A DNA stretch of 64,000 nucleotides from Actinokineospora inagensis DSM 44258 (GCF_000482865.1 NZ_AXWW01000014.1:110064-174063); one strand, 5' to 3'. Shown: positions 43,637 to 52,712, counted from the first letter of the stretch. Made by a program: numbers and translations. Notes: generated from the letters alone by a model not told the origin.

Positions 43637-45354
43637 AGCAGCTCCGTTTCGCCCATGTACGCCTTGAGGACCTCCGGGTTGGCCAGTACCTCGGCCTGCG
43701 GGCCGCTGGCCAGCACCTGGCCGAAGTCGAGCACGGTGATCGTGTCGCACACCGACCGGACCAGGTCCAGGTCGTGCTCGATGAGCAGCACCGACACGCC
43801 GAAGCGGGCCGGGACCTGGCGCAGGCGCAGCCCCAGGGCGACGTGCTCCTCGTGCGGGAGACCGGCGGCGGGCTCGTCGAGCAGCAACACCTTGGGCTTG
43901 GCCAGCAGGTGGCCGACGACCTCGACCAGGCGGCGGGCACCGACGTCGACCCGGCGCAAGGGCGTACGCGCCGGGGGACAGCCGAAGAACTCCAGCGCCT
44001 CGGCGATCTCGTCGGCGCCCAGGCGGCGGCGGGCGACGAAGCGGACGTAGCTGCCCACGGTCAGGCCCGCCGGAACGCGGTCCTGCTGGAAGGTCCGACG
44101 CAGGCCTGCGCGGGCCCGCTTGGTCGGCGACTTCCCGTTGAGCGACTGACCGTCCAGCTCGACCACGCCGGTCGCCTGCGGGAGGAAGCCGCTGATGATG
44201 TCGACCAGGGTCGACTTGCCCGCGCCGTTCGGGCCGATCACACCGAGCACACCGTTGGACGGCACCGCGATGTCCACATTGGACAACGCTTTGACCTCGC
44301 CGAAACTCACGCTCAACCCGCTGACCGTCAGCACCGGCGCGCCCGGGGGCAAGACCTCCAGATCGGCGGGTGGCGCGGCCAGTTCGACACCGGCCGCGCC
44401 CTTGGACCGGCGGCGCCAGATCTCCCGGACGGCGGTACCGAGGTTGCCGCCGGTGGTGAGGGCGTGTGTGCCGAGCAGGCCGAAAATCACGAAACCCCAG
44501 TCCTGCGGCACCCCCCAGCGCTTGAGCAGCTCCGGGACCGCGACCCAGAGGACCGCGCCGAACACGGCCATGTCGATCATGTGCACGCCGGACATGACCG
44601 CGAGCACGTACAGCGCCAGCGACTGCATCGACGAGAAGCTGGCCGGGAACGCCAGCCCGACCTGACCGGTCAGCAGACCACCGGCCACACCGCCGAGTGC
44701 CGCGCTGACCGCGAACGCGGTGAGCTTCGACGTGCGCACGCTCGCGCCCGCCGCCGCCGTGCCGCGCTCGGAGAAAGCGACCGCCTGCCAACCACTCCCC
44801 CACCGGGTGCGGCGCAGGAAGTGCACCAACAGGCAGCACACGGTCAGCACGATGGTGCCGAGCCAGAAGTAGTTGCGGTCGTCGGAGAACGCGTCCGGGC
44901 GCTCGACCGAGATGCCGTCCACCGTGCCCGGGAACTGGATCTGGACCAGGGTGAGGTCCGCGGCAGCGGCCAGACCCAGTGTCACGACGGCCAAGTTGAT
45001 GCCGCGCAACCGGAGCGCGGGCAGGCCGACCAGGATGCCGACCAGACCCGCCGCGATACCGCCGCAGATCAGCCACACCACGAACCCGCCCGGCGCCCCG
45101 GCCTTGTTCAACCCGGAGACCACCCAGGCGCCGACCGCGGCGAAGGTGAGCTGGCACAACGAGATCATGCCCGCCGAGCCGGTCACCACCCCGAGGCCGA
45201 GCAGCGCGATCCCGGCGACGATCGCGCTCATCCCGAGGTACACGAAGTACCCGTCGAGCCCGACGCTGAGCGAGTAGCCCACCGCGATCGCCGCGACCGC
45301 GACGACCAGCGGGCCACCGAACCGGATCAGCGGACCGGTTTCAGCGCGCGACAT
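43633..45354 (-). CDS. Fused LivM permease and LivG ATPase
   Basis: The 573-residue protein combines two normally separate subunits. Residues 1-330 form a LivM-type permease (about eight hydrophobic segments, GTGSAGMISLCQ-like text VTGSAGMISLCQLTF, and the cytoplasmic EAA-like loop). Residues 350-573 are a LivG-type ATPase: IGPNGAGKST, FQQDRVPAGLTV, a Q-loop with no clear canonical LSGGQ but GARRLVEVVGHLLAKPKVLLLDEPAAGL. It overlaps LivH by 14 bases. Permease-ATPase fusions of this type are known in Actinobacteria. The degenerate signature (VDVGARRLVE) is notable and may still be functional in LivG-like subunits. Confidence 0.9.
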   Translation of the reverse strand: MSRAETGPLIRFGGPLVVAVAAIAVGYSLSVGLDGYFVYLGMSAIVAGIALLGLGVVTGSAGMISLCQLTFAAVGAWVVSGLNKAGAPGGFVVWLICGGIAAGLVGILVGLPALRLRGINLAVVTLGLAAAADLTLVQIQFPGTVDGISVERPDAFSDDRNYFWLGTIVLTVCCLLVHFLRRTRWGSGWQAVAFSERGTAAAGASVRTSKLTAFAVSAALGGVAGGLLTGQVGLAFPASFSSMQSLALYVLAVMSGVHMIDMAVFGAVLWVAVPELLKRWGVPQDWGFVIFGLLGTHALTTGGNLGTAVREIWRRRSKGAAGVELAAPPADLEVLPPGAPVLTVSGLSVSFGEVKALSNVDIAVPSNGVLGVIGPNGAGKSTLVDIISGFLPQATGVVELDGQSLNGKSPTKRARAGLRRTFQQDRVPAGLTVGSYVRFVARRRLGADEIAEALEFFGCPPARTPLRRVDVGARRLVEVVGHLLAKPKVLLLDEPAAGLPHEEHVALGLRLRQVPARFGVSVLLIEHDLDLVRSVCDTITVLDFGQVLASGPQAEVLANPEVLKAYMGETELL

Positions 45355-46201
45355 CCCACACCTCCTTGCGCTGCGACCACAGCAAGAGCCCGACGATGAC
45401 GAGGAACGGCAGGAAGTAGCGGACCACCGAGAGGCTGTCCACCTGGGCGACCGCGCCCTGGGCCATGCCCAGCACGAGACCGCCGACCACGGCCAGGTCC
45501 AGCCTGCGGAACCCGCCGAGCAGCGCGGCCGCCGAGGCGGGCACCACCAGCATCGACAGCGACGTCGCGTCGTTGGACTGCGACGGCGCCACGATCGTGA
45601 TGACCAAAGTGGACAGCAGCCCGGTCGCCGCCCAGACCGCGACCGCGAGCGGCTTGGCCGGGATGCCCATCAGCTCCGCGGTGGTCGGGCGCTCGGAGAG
45701 CGCCCGCAGCTCCAGGCCGAACGAGGTCTTGGTGAGCAGCGCCCGGCAGCCGAGGGCGATCAGCACCGACAACACCACCGTCACCACGGTGACCTGGCTG
45801 ACCACCACGCCGTTGACCGAGAACGCGGGCCCCGGCAGCAGCGGGTGGAACGGTTGCGGCTTGTTGCCGAACAGGATGAACGACAGCGAGATCAGCAACA
45901 GGAGCACGGCGACGGTGACCGCCGAGCGGGTGCCGATGTCGGCCTCCGCCAGCCAGGTGGAGATGATCCACCCGAGCAGCGCGCTCAGCGCCGAACCGAG
46001 CACGATGCCCACCACCGCCGCCGCCCACGTCGGAAGTCCGATGTGGATTGACAGCCAAACCGCCACGTAGCAGCCGAACATCCCGGTCGCCGACTGGCTG
46101 AAGTTCACCACTCGCACCAACCGCGACATCAGGGTCAGGCACACGGCCAAGACCGCGTACAGCCCGCCTGCGGCGAGACCCGCCAATGCTCCTTGCAGCA
46201 T
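45341..46201 (-). CDS. livH: LivH-type ABC importer permease
   Basis: The 286-residue protein has about eight membrane segments and typical LivH text: QGALAGLAAGGLYAVLAVCL at the start, LRALSERPTTAELMGIP as the ATPase-contact loop, and a last part GGFRRLDLAVVGGLVLGMA. It starts at ATG 46201 with GGGAG upstream. It lies 28 bases after the binding protein gene and overlaps the LivM-LivG fusion by 14 bases, so it is a cotranscribed pore subunit. Confidence 0.93.
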   Translation of the reverse strand: MLQGALAGLAAGGLYAVLAVCLTLMSRLVRVVNFSQSATGMFGCYVAVWLSIHIGLPTWAAAVVGIVLGSALSALLGWIISTWLAEADIGTRSAVTVAVLLLLISLSFILFGNKPQPFHPLLPGPAFSVNGVVVSQVTVVTVVLSVLIALGCRALLTKTSFGLELRALSERPTTAELMGIPAKPLAVAVWAATGLLSTLVITIVAPSQSNDATSLSMLVVPASAAALLGGFRRLDLAVVGGLVLGMAQGAVAQVDSLSVVRYFLPFLVIVGLLLWSQRKEVWDVAR

Positions 46202-46229
46202 CGAGAAACTCCCTGCCGAGCGTAGGAAC

Positions 46230-47420
46230 CTAGTTCTTCGGGATGCGCAGCCAGTCGGTGGCCGCGAGCTCCCACTTGTTGGTGCCGCTCATCAGCTTGA
46301 TCGGCCAACCGGCGGTGTTGTCGTGGTGCGTCTGGCCGGTGCCGAAGGTGTACGAGGTACCCACCATCGGGTCGGAGATCGGCTGCATGTCGTGCAGCGC
46401 CTTGGTGACCGACTCGCGGTTGATGTCACCCTTGATGCCCTTGATGACCTGCAGGAAGTACTTCGCCGCGAGGTAACCGCCCTGGCTGAACGAGGTCAGC
46501 GGGATGTTGTTCTTGGTCATCAGGTCGCGCCACTCCTTGGTCTGCGCGGAGGCGGCGTCGGTGAACGGGTAGAACTCGGCCGGGACGTAGACACCGGCGC
46601 CCGCGTTGCTGATCGCCTTGGCGTAGTTCTCGCTGTAGACACTGGTCAGCAGCAGCCAGGTGACGTCGTTCCAGCCCTGCGCGGTGGCGGCCTTGAGCTG
46701 ACCGATGGAGTCCGGCTCGACCGGGTTCACCGTGATGGCCTTACAACCGGCGGAACGGGCCTTGACGATGTACGAGGTGTAGTCGGAGCCGCCGTAGGGA
46801 ACCGTGGCGTCCATGTACGCCAGCTTCTTGCCGGTGATCTTGGACCACTCGTCGATCGCGGCCTGGTACGAGGGCAGCGTGTTGCCCGCGATCTCCAGCA
46901 GCGCGCAGATCTTGTCGAGCTTGAGGACCTCGGAGCCGTAGAGCAGGGTCAGCGTCATGTCGTGGAACGGACCGACGTTGGCGGGCGAGATGTTGGGGCT
47001 GTTGAAGCAGGACGGGTCCACGCCGACACCCTGGATGGACAGGATCTTCTGCTGCTCGTAGTACTTCGAGTTGATCTCGCACTCGATCAGGCTGGACGAG
47101 CCGACCAGGGCGACGGCGTTGTCCGCGCCGACGACCTCGCGGGCGGCGGCAGCGGCGGCGGCCGGGTCGCCCTTGTCGTCGAGCGCCTTGTACTGGATCT
47201 GCCGACCGTTGACCCCGCCGGAGGCGTTGGCGGCGTCGAAGACCGCCTTGGCGGCGGCCGAGGCCTCCGGGAAGGTCGCCGCGCCGCTGAGCGCGTTCAC
47301 CGAGCCGACCACGATCGGGCCGCTCCCGCCGCCGCTGCTGCTGTCACTGCCGTTGGCACACCCGGCGGCGACGAGGGTGACCGCGGCGGCCACCGCCACG
47401 CATCGCATGATCTTTCTCAT
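46230..47420 (-). CDS. Liv-type ABC substrate-binding lipoprotein
   Basis: The 396-residue protein starts at ATG 47420. The N-terminus MRKIMRCVAVAAAVTLVAAG then C21 is a lipoprotein signal with a VAAGC lipobox, followed by a serine/glycine linker. The mature part has the class I periplasmic-binding (Leu/Ile/Val-binding) layout: IVVGSVNALSGAATFPEA, GGVNGRQIQYKALDDKGDP, VALVGSSSLIE and DATVPYGGSDYT. It is the first gene of the importer operon, with its promoter in the 350-base region upstream. Ligand not assignable; neighbours suggest amino-acid- or aromatic-derived compounds. Confidence 0.93.
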   Translation of the reverse strand: MRKIMRCVAVAAAVTLVAAGCANGSDSSSGGGSGPIVVGSVNALSGAATFPEASAAAKAVFDAANASGGVNGRQIQYKALDDKGDPAAAAAAAREVVGADNAVALVGSSSLIECEINSKYYEQQKILSIQGVGVDPSCFNSPNISPANVGPFHDMTLTLLYGSEVLKLDKICALLEIAGNTLPSYQAAIDEWSKITGKKLAYMDATVPYGGSDYTSYIVKARSAGCKAITVNPVEPDSIGQLKAATAQGWNDVTWLLLTSVYSENYAKAISNAGAGVYVPAEFYPFTDAASAQTKEWRDLMTKNNIPLTSFSQGGYLAAKYFLQVIKGIKGDINRESVTKALHDMQPISDPMVGTSYTFGTGQTHHDNTAGWPIKLMSGTNKWELAATDWLRIPKN

Positions 47421-47766
47421 AGCGGTCCCTGTCCTGTTTCTTCGGCTGCGGTCGCTTTCGCTCGCAGTGCACGGGATCTTCGAGGTGGAAGGGACCCTAC
47501 GAGCGGCTGTGCCGACCAGCCTTGACTTTGCGGGCACGCGTGTTGTCTCGCCCCGCACAGGGTGCGACCTGCGTCACTGGGACGGGCCGTTACCAGGGCG
47601 GTGGGCTGCTCACCGGGCGATCCGATCATATCGGTCGGATAACAGCGAGGGTAGGTTTTTGAACACGTTCCACGGATTTCCTTGGCGGGCAGCGGAAATC
47701 GCGCATCTCGCCAACGGCAAAGGCCGCCCACCGAAGCACCCCGGGGTGCCACGGCGAGCGGCCTCC
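47421..47766. other. Promoter-bearing region upstream of the importer operon
   Basis: No gene is seen. On the minus strand a TATGAT box (47625-47630) is a fair -10 candidate, without a convincing -35. The inverted segment GATCATATCGGTCGGAT near 47625 could be an operator. Other open frames here are shadow-like. Confidence 0.4.
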
Positions 47767-47788
47767 TGTCGCCCTTTGTTGGGCGACA
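47767..47788 (-). terminator. Hairpin after the SnoaL-like gene
   Basis: TGTCGCCC (47767-47774) pairs with GGGCGACA (47781-47788) around a six-base T-rich loop. It lies 12 bases past the minus-strand SnoaL-like stop. Confidence 0.75.
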
Positions 47789-47800
47789 ACGATTTCCGGA

Positions 47801-48187
47801 CTAGTCGATCGCGGCCACGACCGGCGCGGAGTCGACGATCTGCTCGAAGCTGGCCACGGTGTCGCCGTCGAACCGCCAGACGTGCGCGACGCGGGCGGTG
47901 AACGACCGGCCGGACACCTTGTTCGTGGCCGCGTACTCGCCGAGGCCGACGACGGTCTGGCCGCCGTCGACCAGCTCGGCGAGGGTGAACGTGTAGCCGT
48001 CCCAGTCCCGACCGATGGCCGCGAACACGTTGGCGCGCACCTCGTCCGGCCCGGTGTAGGTGCCCGCGTACGGGAACCCGGCGGCCTCGGTCCAGGTGGT
48101 GGTCGCGGTGATCGGGGCGAGCATGCCGTCCAGGTCACCGCGGTCGCTGGCCGCGTAGTGCGCGGCGACGACGTCCACAGTAGACAA
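47801..48187 (-). CDS. SnoaL-like (NTF2-fold) protein
   Basis: The 128-residue protein starts at a TTG (48187), unusual but supported by AAGGAG seven to eight bases upstream; the first in-frame alternative (GTG) would leave poorer spacing. The fold is a cone-shaped NTF2 domain: VVAAHYAASDRGDLDGMLAP, WTEAAGFPYAGTYTG and HVWRFDGDTVASFEQIVDS. Such proteins act as cyclases, isomerases or ligand-binding stress proteins. It lies 25 bases downstream of the MoaF-like gene and is probably cotranscribed. Substrate unknown. Confidence 0.88.
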   Translation of the reverse strand: MSTVDVVAAHYAASDRGDLDGMLAPITATTTWTEAAGFPYAGTYTGPDEVRANVFAAIGRDWDGYTFTLAELVDGGQTVVGLGEYAATNKVSGRSFTARVAHVWRFDGDTVASFEQIVDSAPVVAAID

Positions 48188-48212
48188 AATCGGTCTCCTT
48201 CTGCTGGTTGTG

Positions 48213-48980
48213 CTACACCGGTTGAACGTCTGGGTACTGCACCGAGCCGAGCGGGTAGACGTGCCCGCCCGCGGTCGAGTGCTCCGACACGCCGTCGCCG
48301 TTGAGGCCGAGGAAGATGCCGGTCGTGCGCAACGAGGTGCCCAGGTCGTGCAGCCACGCGCTGGCCACCGCGATGCGGAACTCGCGGAAGCAGAACAGGT
48401 ACAGGCCGTCGGCGAACTTCCAGACCGTGGACAGGTCCATGTCGCCGTGCCCGCGCTGCACGCCCTGCAGGCACTGCCACGCGTACCGCTGCGAGGACAC
48501 GTAGACGTGCTCGTAGAGGTGGTTCGGGCTGTACCGGTAGAGGTTCCGCCTGCCGATCAGGTCGCGCGACGGGCCGGGCACCTCACCGGTCGCCTCGCCG
48601 CCGTCGGTCGTCCCCGCCCAGAACTGCTGCCGCACCCGCGGCTGCCCCTCGACGTCCTCCTGCCCGATCACCGACAGCACGGCGAGCGCCCGGTGCGAGG
48701 TGGTCGAGAAGACGATGGTGAGCGCCTCACCCTCGACGCTGGTCAGCGGCAGGTTCACGAAGAGGACGTCCTCGCGCACCGCCACCGCGTCGTACGGATC
48801 TTGGACGCCGTTGCAGGTGACCGTCTTCGCGTCCTCGAACCGCAGGTCGAGGACGGGGCCGTCATCGAGCGTGATGACGACCTGACGGCCGGTCAGGTCC
48901 GCGCTGGGCAGGCGGTAGGTGGCGATACCGTCGGCGAACTCGTCGTAGGTGCGCCACTCGTCCTCGGCAGGAGTCGACAT
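48213..48980 (-). CDS. MoaF-like protein (paralog 1)
   Basis: The 255-residue protein has the two-part layout of MoaF proteins: an N-terminal calycin-like barrel with ADLTGRQVVITLDDGPVLDL and VRQQFWAG, then a C-terminal half with DLIGRRNLYRYSPNHLYEHV and YAWQCLQG. MoaF is known from the monoamine regulon of enterobacteria, function unsettled. It is cotranscribed with a SnoaL-like gene. A second member of the family lies at 58931-59710 in this window and aligns best in the C-terminal half (LIGRR, YEHVY, W-Q-C-L). Ligand binding rather than catalysis is likely. Confidence 0.85.
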   Translation of the reverse strand: MSTPAEDEWRTYDEFADGIATYRLPSADLTGRQVVITLDDGPVLDLRFEDAKTVTCNGVQDPYDAVAVREDVLFVNLPLTSVEGEALTIVFSTTSHRALAVLSVIGQEDVEGQPRVRQQFWAGTTDGGEATGEVPGPSRDLIGRRNLYRYSPNHLYEHVYVSSQRYAWQCLQGVQRGHGDMDLSTVWKFADGLYLFCFREFRIAVASAWLHDLGTSLRTTGIFLGLNGDGVSEHSTAGGHVYPLGSVQYPDVQPV

Positions 48981-49065
48981 GACCTCATCGTGCGAGGGTG
49001 ACCGGGGTTACGAGAAGTGGAGTCGCCCGTCCGAGCACTGGCGGGCAAAAGCTGGTCGCTCGGCG

Positions 49066-50919
49066 TCAACTCGCGGGTAGCTCGCGGAGCAGGACCCCGT
49101 CGAGCTCCCGCATGGCGGGGGAGGGTCCCTCCAGTTCCCGCAGGCGGTCGACCAGGGCGGGCAGGGAACCGGTGCGCAGACAGCGGTCCACCAGGGCGAC
49201 AGCGTGGTCGCGGACCCGGCCGGAGTCGACCGCCGCGTGGAACTCGCTCGCCAAGGTCTCGCGGGTCGCGGGATCACGCAGGGCGTTCAGACCGAGGACG
49301 GCGTCCACCAGCCTGGCCAGGGTCTCCGAGCTGACCGGGCGGCCGGTGGTGCGCTCGTCCCGGTAGCCCACCGACCGGATCCACCAGGAACCCGCGGGCT
49401 TGAACAACTCGGGCTCGGTGGCGGCCTGGTAGGCCGTGTCCGACACCAACACCACCACGGTCCCCAGGAGGGAAGCCTCCTCCCGGACCCCGCGGCTGAC
49501 CGGGGCCGAGATCGGCCTGGTGTCCACGGCCAGGCTGAGCCGGAGCCAGTCGTACCCGGGCCGGTCCAGGTTCAGCTCCCACAGCGCCCTGGCCAACAGC
49601 CGTGGCACGACGTTGACCAACACCGCCACGTCGCCGATGGCGGTGTTCGACTCCAGTCTGTCCCCGTCGCTGCGCACCCCGGTGTTGACCCCGGCCTGTT
49701 TGAGGGTGCGGAGCAGCAGGTCGCGCAGCAGGTCACGTAGTTCGAGCCTGCGGTGCTCGGTGGTCCGCGCGTGCTGGAGGACCTCGACGACGAGTTCGGC
49801 GGCGACGGGATTCGATGAGGTGGCGCGGCGCTCCGCCGTGGCGAGCAACTCCCGGGTCAACCCGATCGCCTCGTGGTCCTCGCCCAGGACGGTGAGTTGG
49901 TCGGTGAGCAGTTCGTACGCCGTGGTCTCGGTCTGCTCCAACCGATCAAGGGCGAGATAGGTGGTGGCCAGGGTGAACCGGGTGGTCAGGGTGTCCGGGT
50001 GGTGCGAACCGAGCACCCTCGTCAGGTCGCTGACCAACTGCTCCAGCACCGTCACCGCGTCGGCCGGGTGGTCTGCGCCGACCATGACGGTAGCCAGGTT
50101 GTGCCTGCACGCCAGGGTCACGGGGTGGTCGGGGCCGAACACCGCCATGGTGTCCACCACCAGTGCGCGGTAGGCGCCCTCGGCGGCGGCGGCGTTGCCG
50201 GAGCGGGCCAAGAGGGCGATCAGGACCGCGCGACTGGCGAGGGTGTCCTGGTGGCGGGGGCCGAGTTGGTCGCGGCGGGAACGGTAGACCTCGTCCGCCA
50301 GGTCGAACGCCTCGGCGAGCCTGGACTCGTCGTCGAAGGCGACGGCGAGGGCGGCGAGGACGTCGACCAGGTTGGACCGGGCGGTGTCGCCGTCGCGGGT
50401 GCGGGGCTCGGTTTCGGCGACGGCGTGGCTGAGGACGCGTTCGGCCTCGGCGAGGTCGGTGTTGTCACCGAGGTGTTCGAAGCGGGTGAACAGGGCGGCG
50501 CCGAGGTTGGAGAGGCGGACCACCGCCCGCCCGCCCTCAGCGGACGCGCGGAAGGCGGAGATGGCCAGGTCGAGGCTGTCGAGGTCGCCGGTGAGGTCGT
50601 AGTGGGCGCGGTGGACGACGCCGAGGTTGAGCAGGATGGGGCCGCGGTCCGCCTCTTCGCTGAGGTCGAGGGCGCGGCGGTAGCCGTCCATGGCGGCGTC
50701 GAGGTCGGTGGGGTCGCTCAGGGCGAAGTACCGGGTCAGGTGGATGTAGGCGAGGCTGGCGTACAGGCCGCACTGGAACTCGGTGCCCTCGGCGAGGGCG
50801 ACGGCCTCGTGGGCGAGAGCCGCCGCCTCGTCCAACACAGCCGGGTCGCCGCCGTCCTCGTAGCGCTCGACGGCGGACATCGCCTGGTCGTAGCGGCGCT
50901 CGATGCCGGGTTCAGTCAT
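49066..50919 (-). CDS. TPR protein with degenerate cyclase-like domain and C-terminal effector-associated-like domain
   Basis: The 617-residue protein starts at ATG 50919, with GGGGAG upstream, inside the end of the nitrilase-like gene (eight-base overlap). Residues 1-385 are TPR-like helices (LNLGVVHRAHYDLTGDLDSL, FGPDHPVTLACRHNLATV, LGSHHPDTLTTRFTLA). Residues 390-525 read RDLLLRTLKQAGVNT, VRSDGDRLES, then LRLSLAVDT and LGTVVVLVSDTAYQAATE: the order of the inactive nucleotide-cyclase-like domain found in actinobacterial STAND and effector-associated systems. Residues 526-617 (ETLARLVDAVLGLNALRDPA, then SLPALVDRLRELEG) resemble an effector-associated adaptor domain. No catalytic cyclase metal residues are seen. 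The domain assignments after the TPR part are inferences by pattern. Confidence 0.72.
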   Translation of the reverse strand: MTEPGIERRYDQAMSAVERYEDGGDPAVLDEAAALAHEAVALAEGTEFQCGLYASLAYIHLTRYFALSDPTDLDAAMDGYRRALDLSEEADRGPILLNLGVVHRAHYDLTGDLDSLDLAISAFRASAEGGRAVVRLSNLGAALFTRFEHLGDNTDLAEAERVLSHAVAETEPRTRDGDTARSNLVDVLAALAVAFDDESRLAEAFDLADEVYRSRRDQLGPRHQDTLASRAVLIALLARSGNAAAAEGAYRALVVDTMAVFGPDHPVTLACRHNLATVMVGADHPADAVTVLEQLVSDLTRVLGSHHPDTLTTRFTLATTYLALDRLEQTETTAYELLTDQLTVLGEDHEAIGLTRELLATAERRATSSNPVAAELVVEVLQHARTTEHRRLELRDLLRDLLLRTLKQAGVNTGVRSDGDRLESNTAIGDVAVLVNVVPRLLARALWELNLDRPGYDWLRLSLAVDTRPISAPVSRGVREEASLLGTVVVLVSDTAYQAATEPELFKPAGSWWIRSVGYRDERTTGRPVSSETLARLVDAVLGLNALRDPATRETLASEFHAAVDSGRVRDHAVALVDRCLRTGSLPALVDRLRELEGPSPAMRELDGVLLRELPAS

Positions 50920-52303
50920 GGCGCGCTCCCCGGCGGAACGGTGGGGTGGTGGGCTCGGTGCGGATGCCGTCGACGGTGTTGGCGTTGAGCAGGTTGATGC
51001 CCTGGTTCACGGTGATGCGGGCGGTGTGGGTGGCGAGGACCAACTGGTAGTCGGCCGCCAGCGCGCGGTAGACGTCGATCGCGCGGCCGATGTCGGGGAC
51101 GTCCACGATCAGCGGCGGCAGTTCTTCCATGATCCGGCGGACCTGGGCCTTGCGGACCCCCGCCGGGCCGCTGTCCGCCGCGACCGGCAGGTGGGTGAAC
51201 GCGAGCGACCGGTGATCCGGGGTCATGGTGAAGCCCTGCGCCAAGCCGGTCCGGCCGCTGCGGACCGCCTCCGCCGCCGGGCCGGTCTGGTCCATCCGCT
51301 GGTGCCGTTCGCGGACGAACGCGGCGTGTTCGCGGGTGGTGCCGCTGAAGGGTTTGGCGAGTTCCTCGATGGCGGCCAGGGTGAGCTCGTTGCCGTCGGT
51401 CCGCTCGATGATCTCCGCGCGCAGCAGCAGCTTGTTGGTCGGGGTGGCCGCGATGGGGGTCGGTCTGGTGGGGTAGTCCCGGTAGTCGACAACAGTCACA
51501 CCCTGGCGGCCCGCTGGTAGCGGCCAGGTGCCGTCCCGGTCGTTGAGGGGGCCCGGCTGCATGGGCGCGATGACCTGGCTGCCGCCGTACTGGGCGATGT
51601 TCGCCAGCAGCCGCACGTAGTCGCGTGGAGCGTCAGGGATGAACGGCGCCGTTGTGCCTGTCAGCGCCGGTACACACACGATCTCTGCGCCACTGTCGCG
51701 TAAGTGGTCCTCTGAGCCGAGGAAGTCCTTGCACACGGCCACACCTACGGTGACGGTTCTACCGCGCAGCGTCAGCTCCACCAGCGCCGGTCCGGAACCA
51801 GAGGTGGCGTGTTCGTCGTCCGCGATGCGCCCTTTGGTCACCACGGTCACCGCGCCGTCGTGGACGAGTACGGCGATGTTGCGGTCGACGAGGTCTTCGG
51901 TGCAGCCGGTCAAGCTCGCGACAACCGCCGCCTCGTCCTCGTTGCGGACCAGGCCGAGTCCGGCGACCACGGCTCGGCCGCGGGCATAGGTGATCAAGTC
52001 GGGAAGGTAGGACAGCGGCACCAGGTACTCGGGGAAGACGGCCAGGTCGACCTCGTGCTCGGTCAGGAACGCCAGCACCTCGCCGACCAGCTTGCCCGCC
52101 GCCTGGGCGCAGATCTCCTGCAACTCCTGGTAGACGTCGTTGGCCCGCTCGGCGAAGAGGTAACCGGCGGAGGAGTTCGGCAGCGCGCCCGGGTGCGTGC
52201 CGGTCAGCAGCGGCTCGGCCGGGCGCCACAGCCAGTCGCCGGTGCGGGCCCACGGGATTCCGTCGAGCTGCACGACGCCCAGGCGCAGCGACTCAGCCGA
52301 CAT
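50912..52303 (-). CDS. Nitrilase-superfamily (carbon-nitrogen hydrolase) protein
   Basis: The 463-residue protein has the E-K-C triad layout: VFPEYL with E92, VTKGRI with K157 and AVCKDF with C191. This is the nitrilase/amidase superfamily active site. The N-terminus (LRLGVVQLDGIPWA) is the usual first strand. It is longer than standard members (about 270-330), with an extra C-terminal 150-residue helical part of unknown role. It starts at ATG 52303, overlapping the membrane protein gene upstream by 11 bases, and overlaps the TPR/cyclase-like gene downstream by eight bases. That architecture is typical of a dedicated complex. It might make or destroy a signal nucleotide or peptide amide; this is speculation. 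Confidence 0.82.
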   Translation of the reverse strand: MSAESLRLGVVQLDGIPWARTGDWLWRPAEPLLTGTHPGALPNSSAGYLFAERANDVYQELQEICAQAAGKLVGEVLAFLTEHEVDLAVFPEYLVPLSYLPDLITYARGRAVVAGLGLVRNEDEAAVVASLTGCTEDLVDRNIAVLVHDGAVTVVTKGRIADDEHATSGSGPALVELTLRGRTVTVGVAVCKDFLGSEDHLRDSGAEIVCVPALTGTTAPFIPDAPRDYVRLLANIAQYGGSQVIAPMQPGPLNDRDGTWPLPAGRQGVTVVDYRDYPTRPTPIAATPTNKLLLRAEIIERTDGNELTLAAIEELAKPFSGTTREHAAFVRERHQRMDQTGPAAEAVRSGRTGLAQGFTMTPDHRSLAFTHLPVAADSGPAGVRKAQVRRIMEELPPLIVDVPDIGRAIDVYRALAADYQLVLATHTARITVNQGINLLNANTVDGIRTEPTTPPFRRGARHD

Positions 52304-52712
52304 GGCGGGTCAACTCGCCTGCCAGGCGTTCGGCGAAGGGGAACGGGCGGTAGCCGCGGACCGATTCCAGGTGGTCGATGTACGGCTTGGCGGCGTGGAC
52401 GGCCGAGGAGTACGAGCGGGCCATGGACTGGGCGACCAGCTTGCCGTCCACGTAACCACCTTCGACGGCGATGGCGATCGAGTTCAGCACGGCGAGCATG
52501 TGGCTGATCTTGGCGGCGGTGTCCGGGTCCGGTTCGCCGTCGAGCTCGTGGACCAGTCTGCGGCCATCGCGGATCTCCGGGGCCAGGTAGCGCTCCTGCA
52601 GCTCGAAGAACGCCTTGAGGCGGTCGGCCTTGGAGGTGCGGCGGAACCCCCACAGCGCCAGGACGACGGCGATCAGTGGCGAGAGCAGGGACACCACAGT
52701 CGCGCCGGTCAC
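52293..52712 (-). CDS. Single-pass membrane protein, DUF4760-like
   Basis: The protein has 139 residues from GTG 52712 (AAGGGCGG upstream); the longer ATG at 52763 would place a charged cysteine-rich leader before the membrane segment. It has one N-terminal membrane helix (VVSLLSPLIAVVLALWGF), then a cytosolic four-helix-like domain (KADRLKAFFELQERYLAPEI, EPDPDTAAKISHMLAVLNS and further). This resembles DUF4760-type membrane-anchored helical proteins. It is the first gene of an operon with the nitrilase-like and TPR proteins, a natural membrane anchor or effector for the set. Confidence 0.7.
   Translation of the reverse strand: MTGATVVSLLSPLIAVVLALWGFRRTSKADRLKAFFELQERYLAPEIRDGRRLVHELDGEPDPDTAAKISHMLAVLNSIAIAVEGGYVDGKLVAQSMARSYSSAVHAAKPYIDHLESVRGYRPFPFAERLAGELTRHVG

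Noticed and set aside
42944..45157. Single 737-residue minus-strand protein spanning the Liv genes
   Set aside because: Its first 500 residues are an out-of-frame shadow of the LivM-LivG fusion; only the last 230 residues are LivF, with their own GTG start and coupling.
43774..45399. Plus-strand 541-residue reading frame
   Set aside because: It is antisense to the LivM-LivG gene, with low-complexity Arg/Gln/Asp-rich text and no ribosome binding site.
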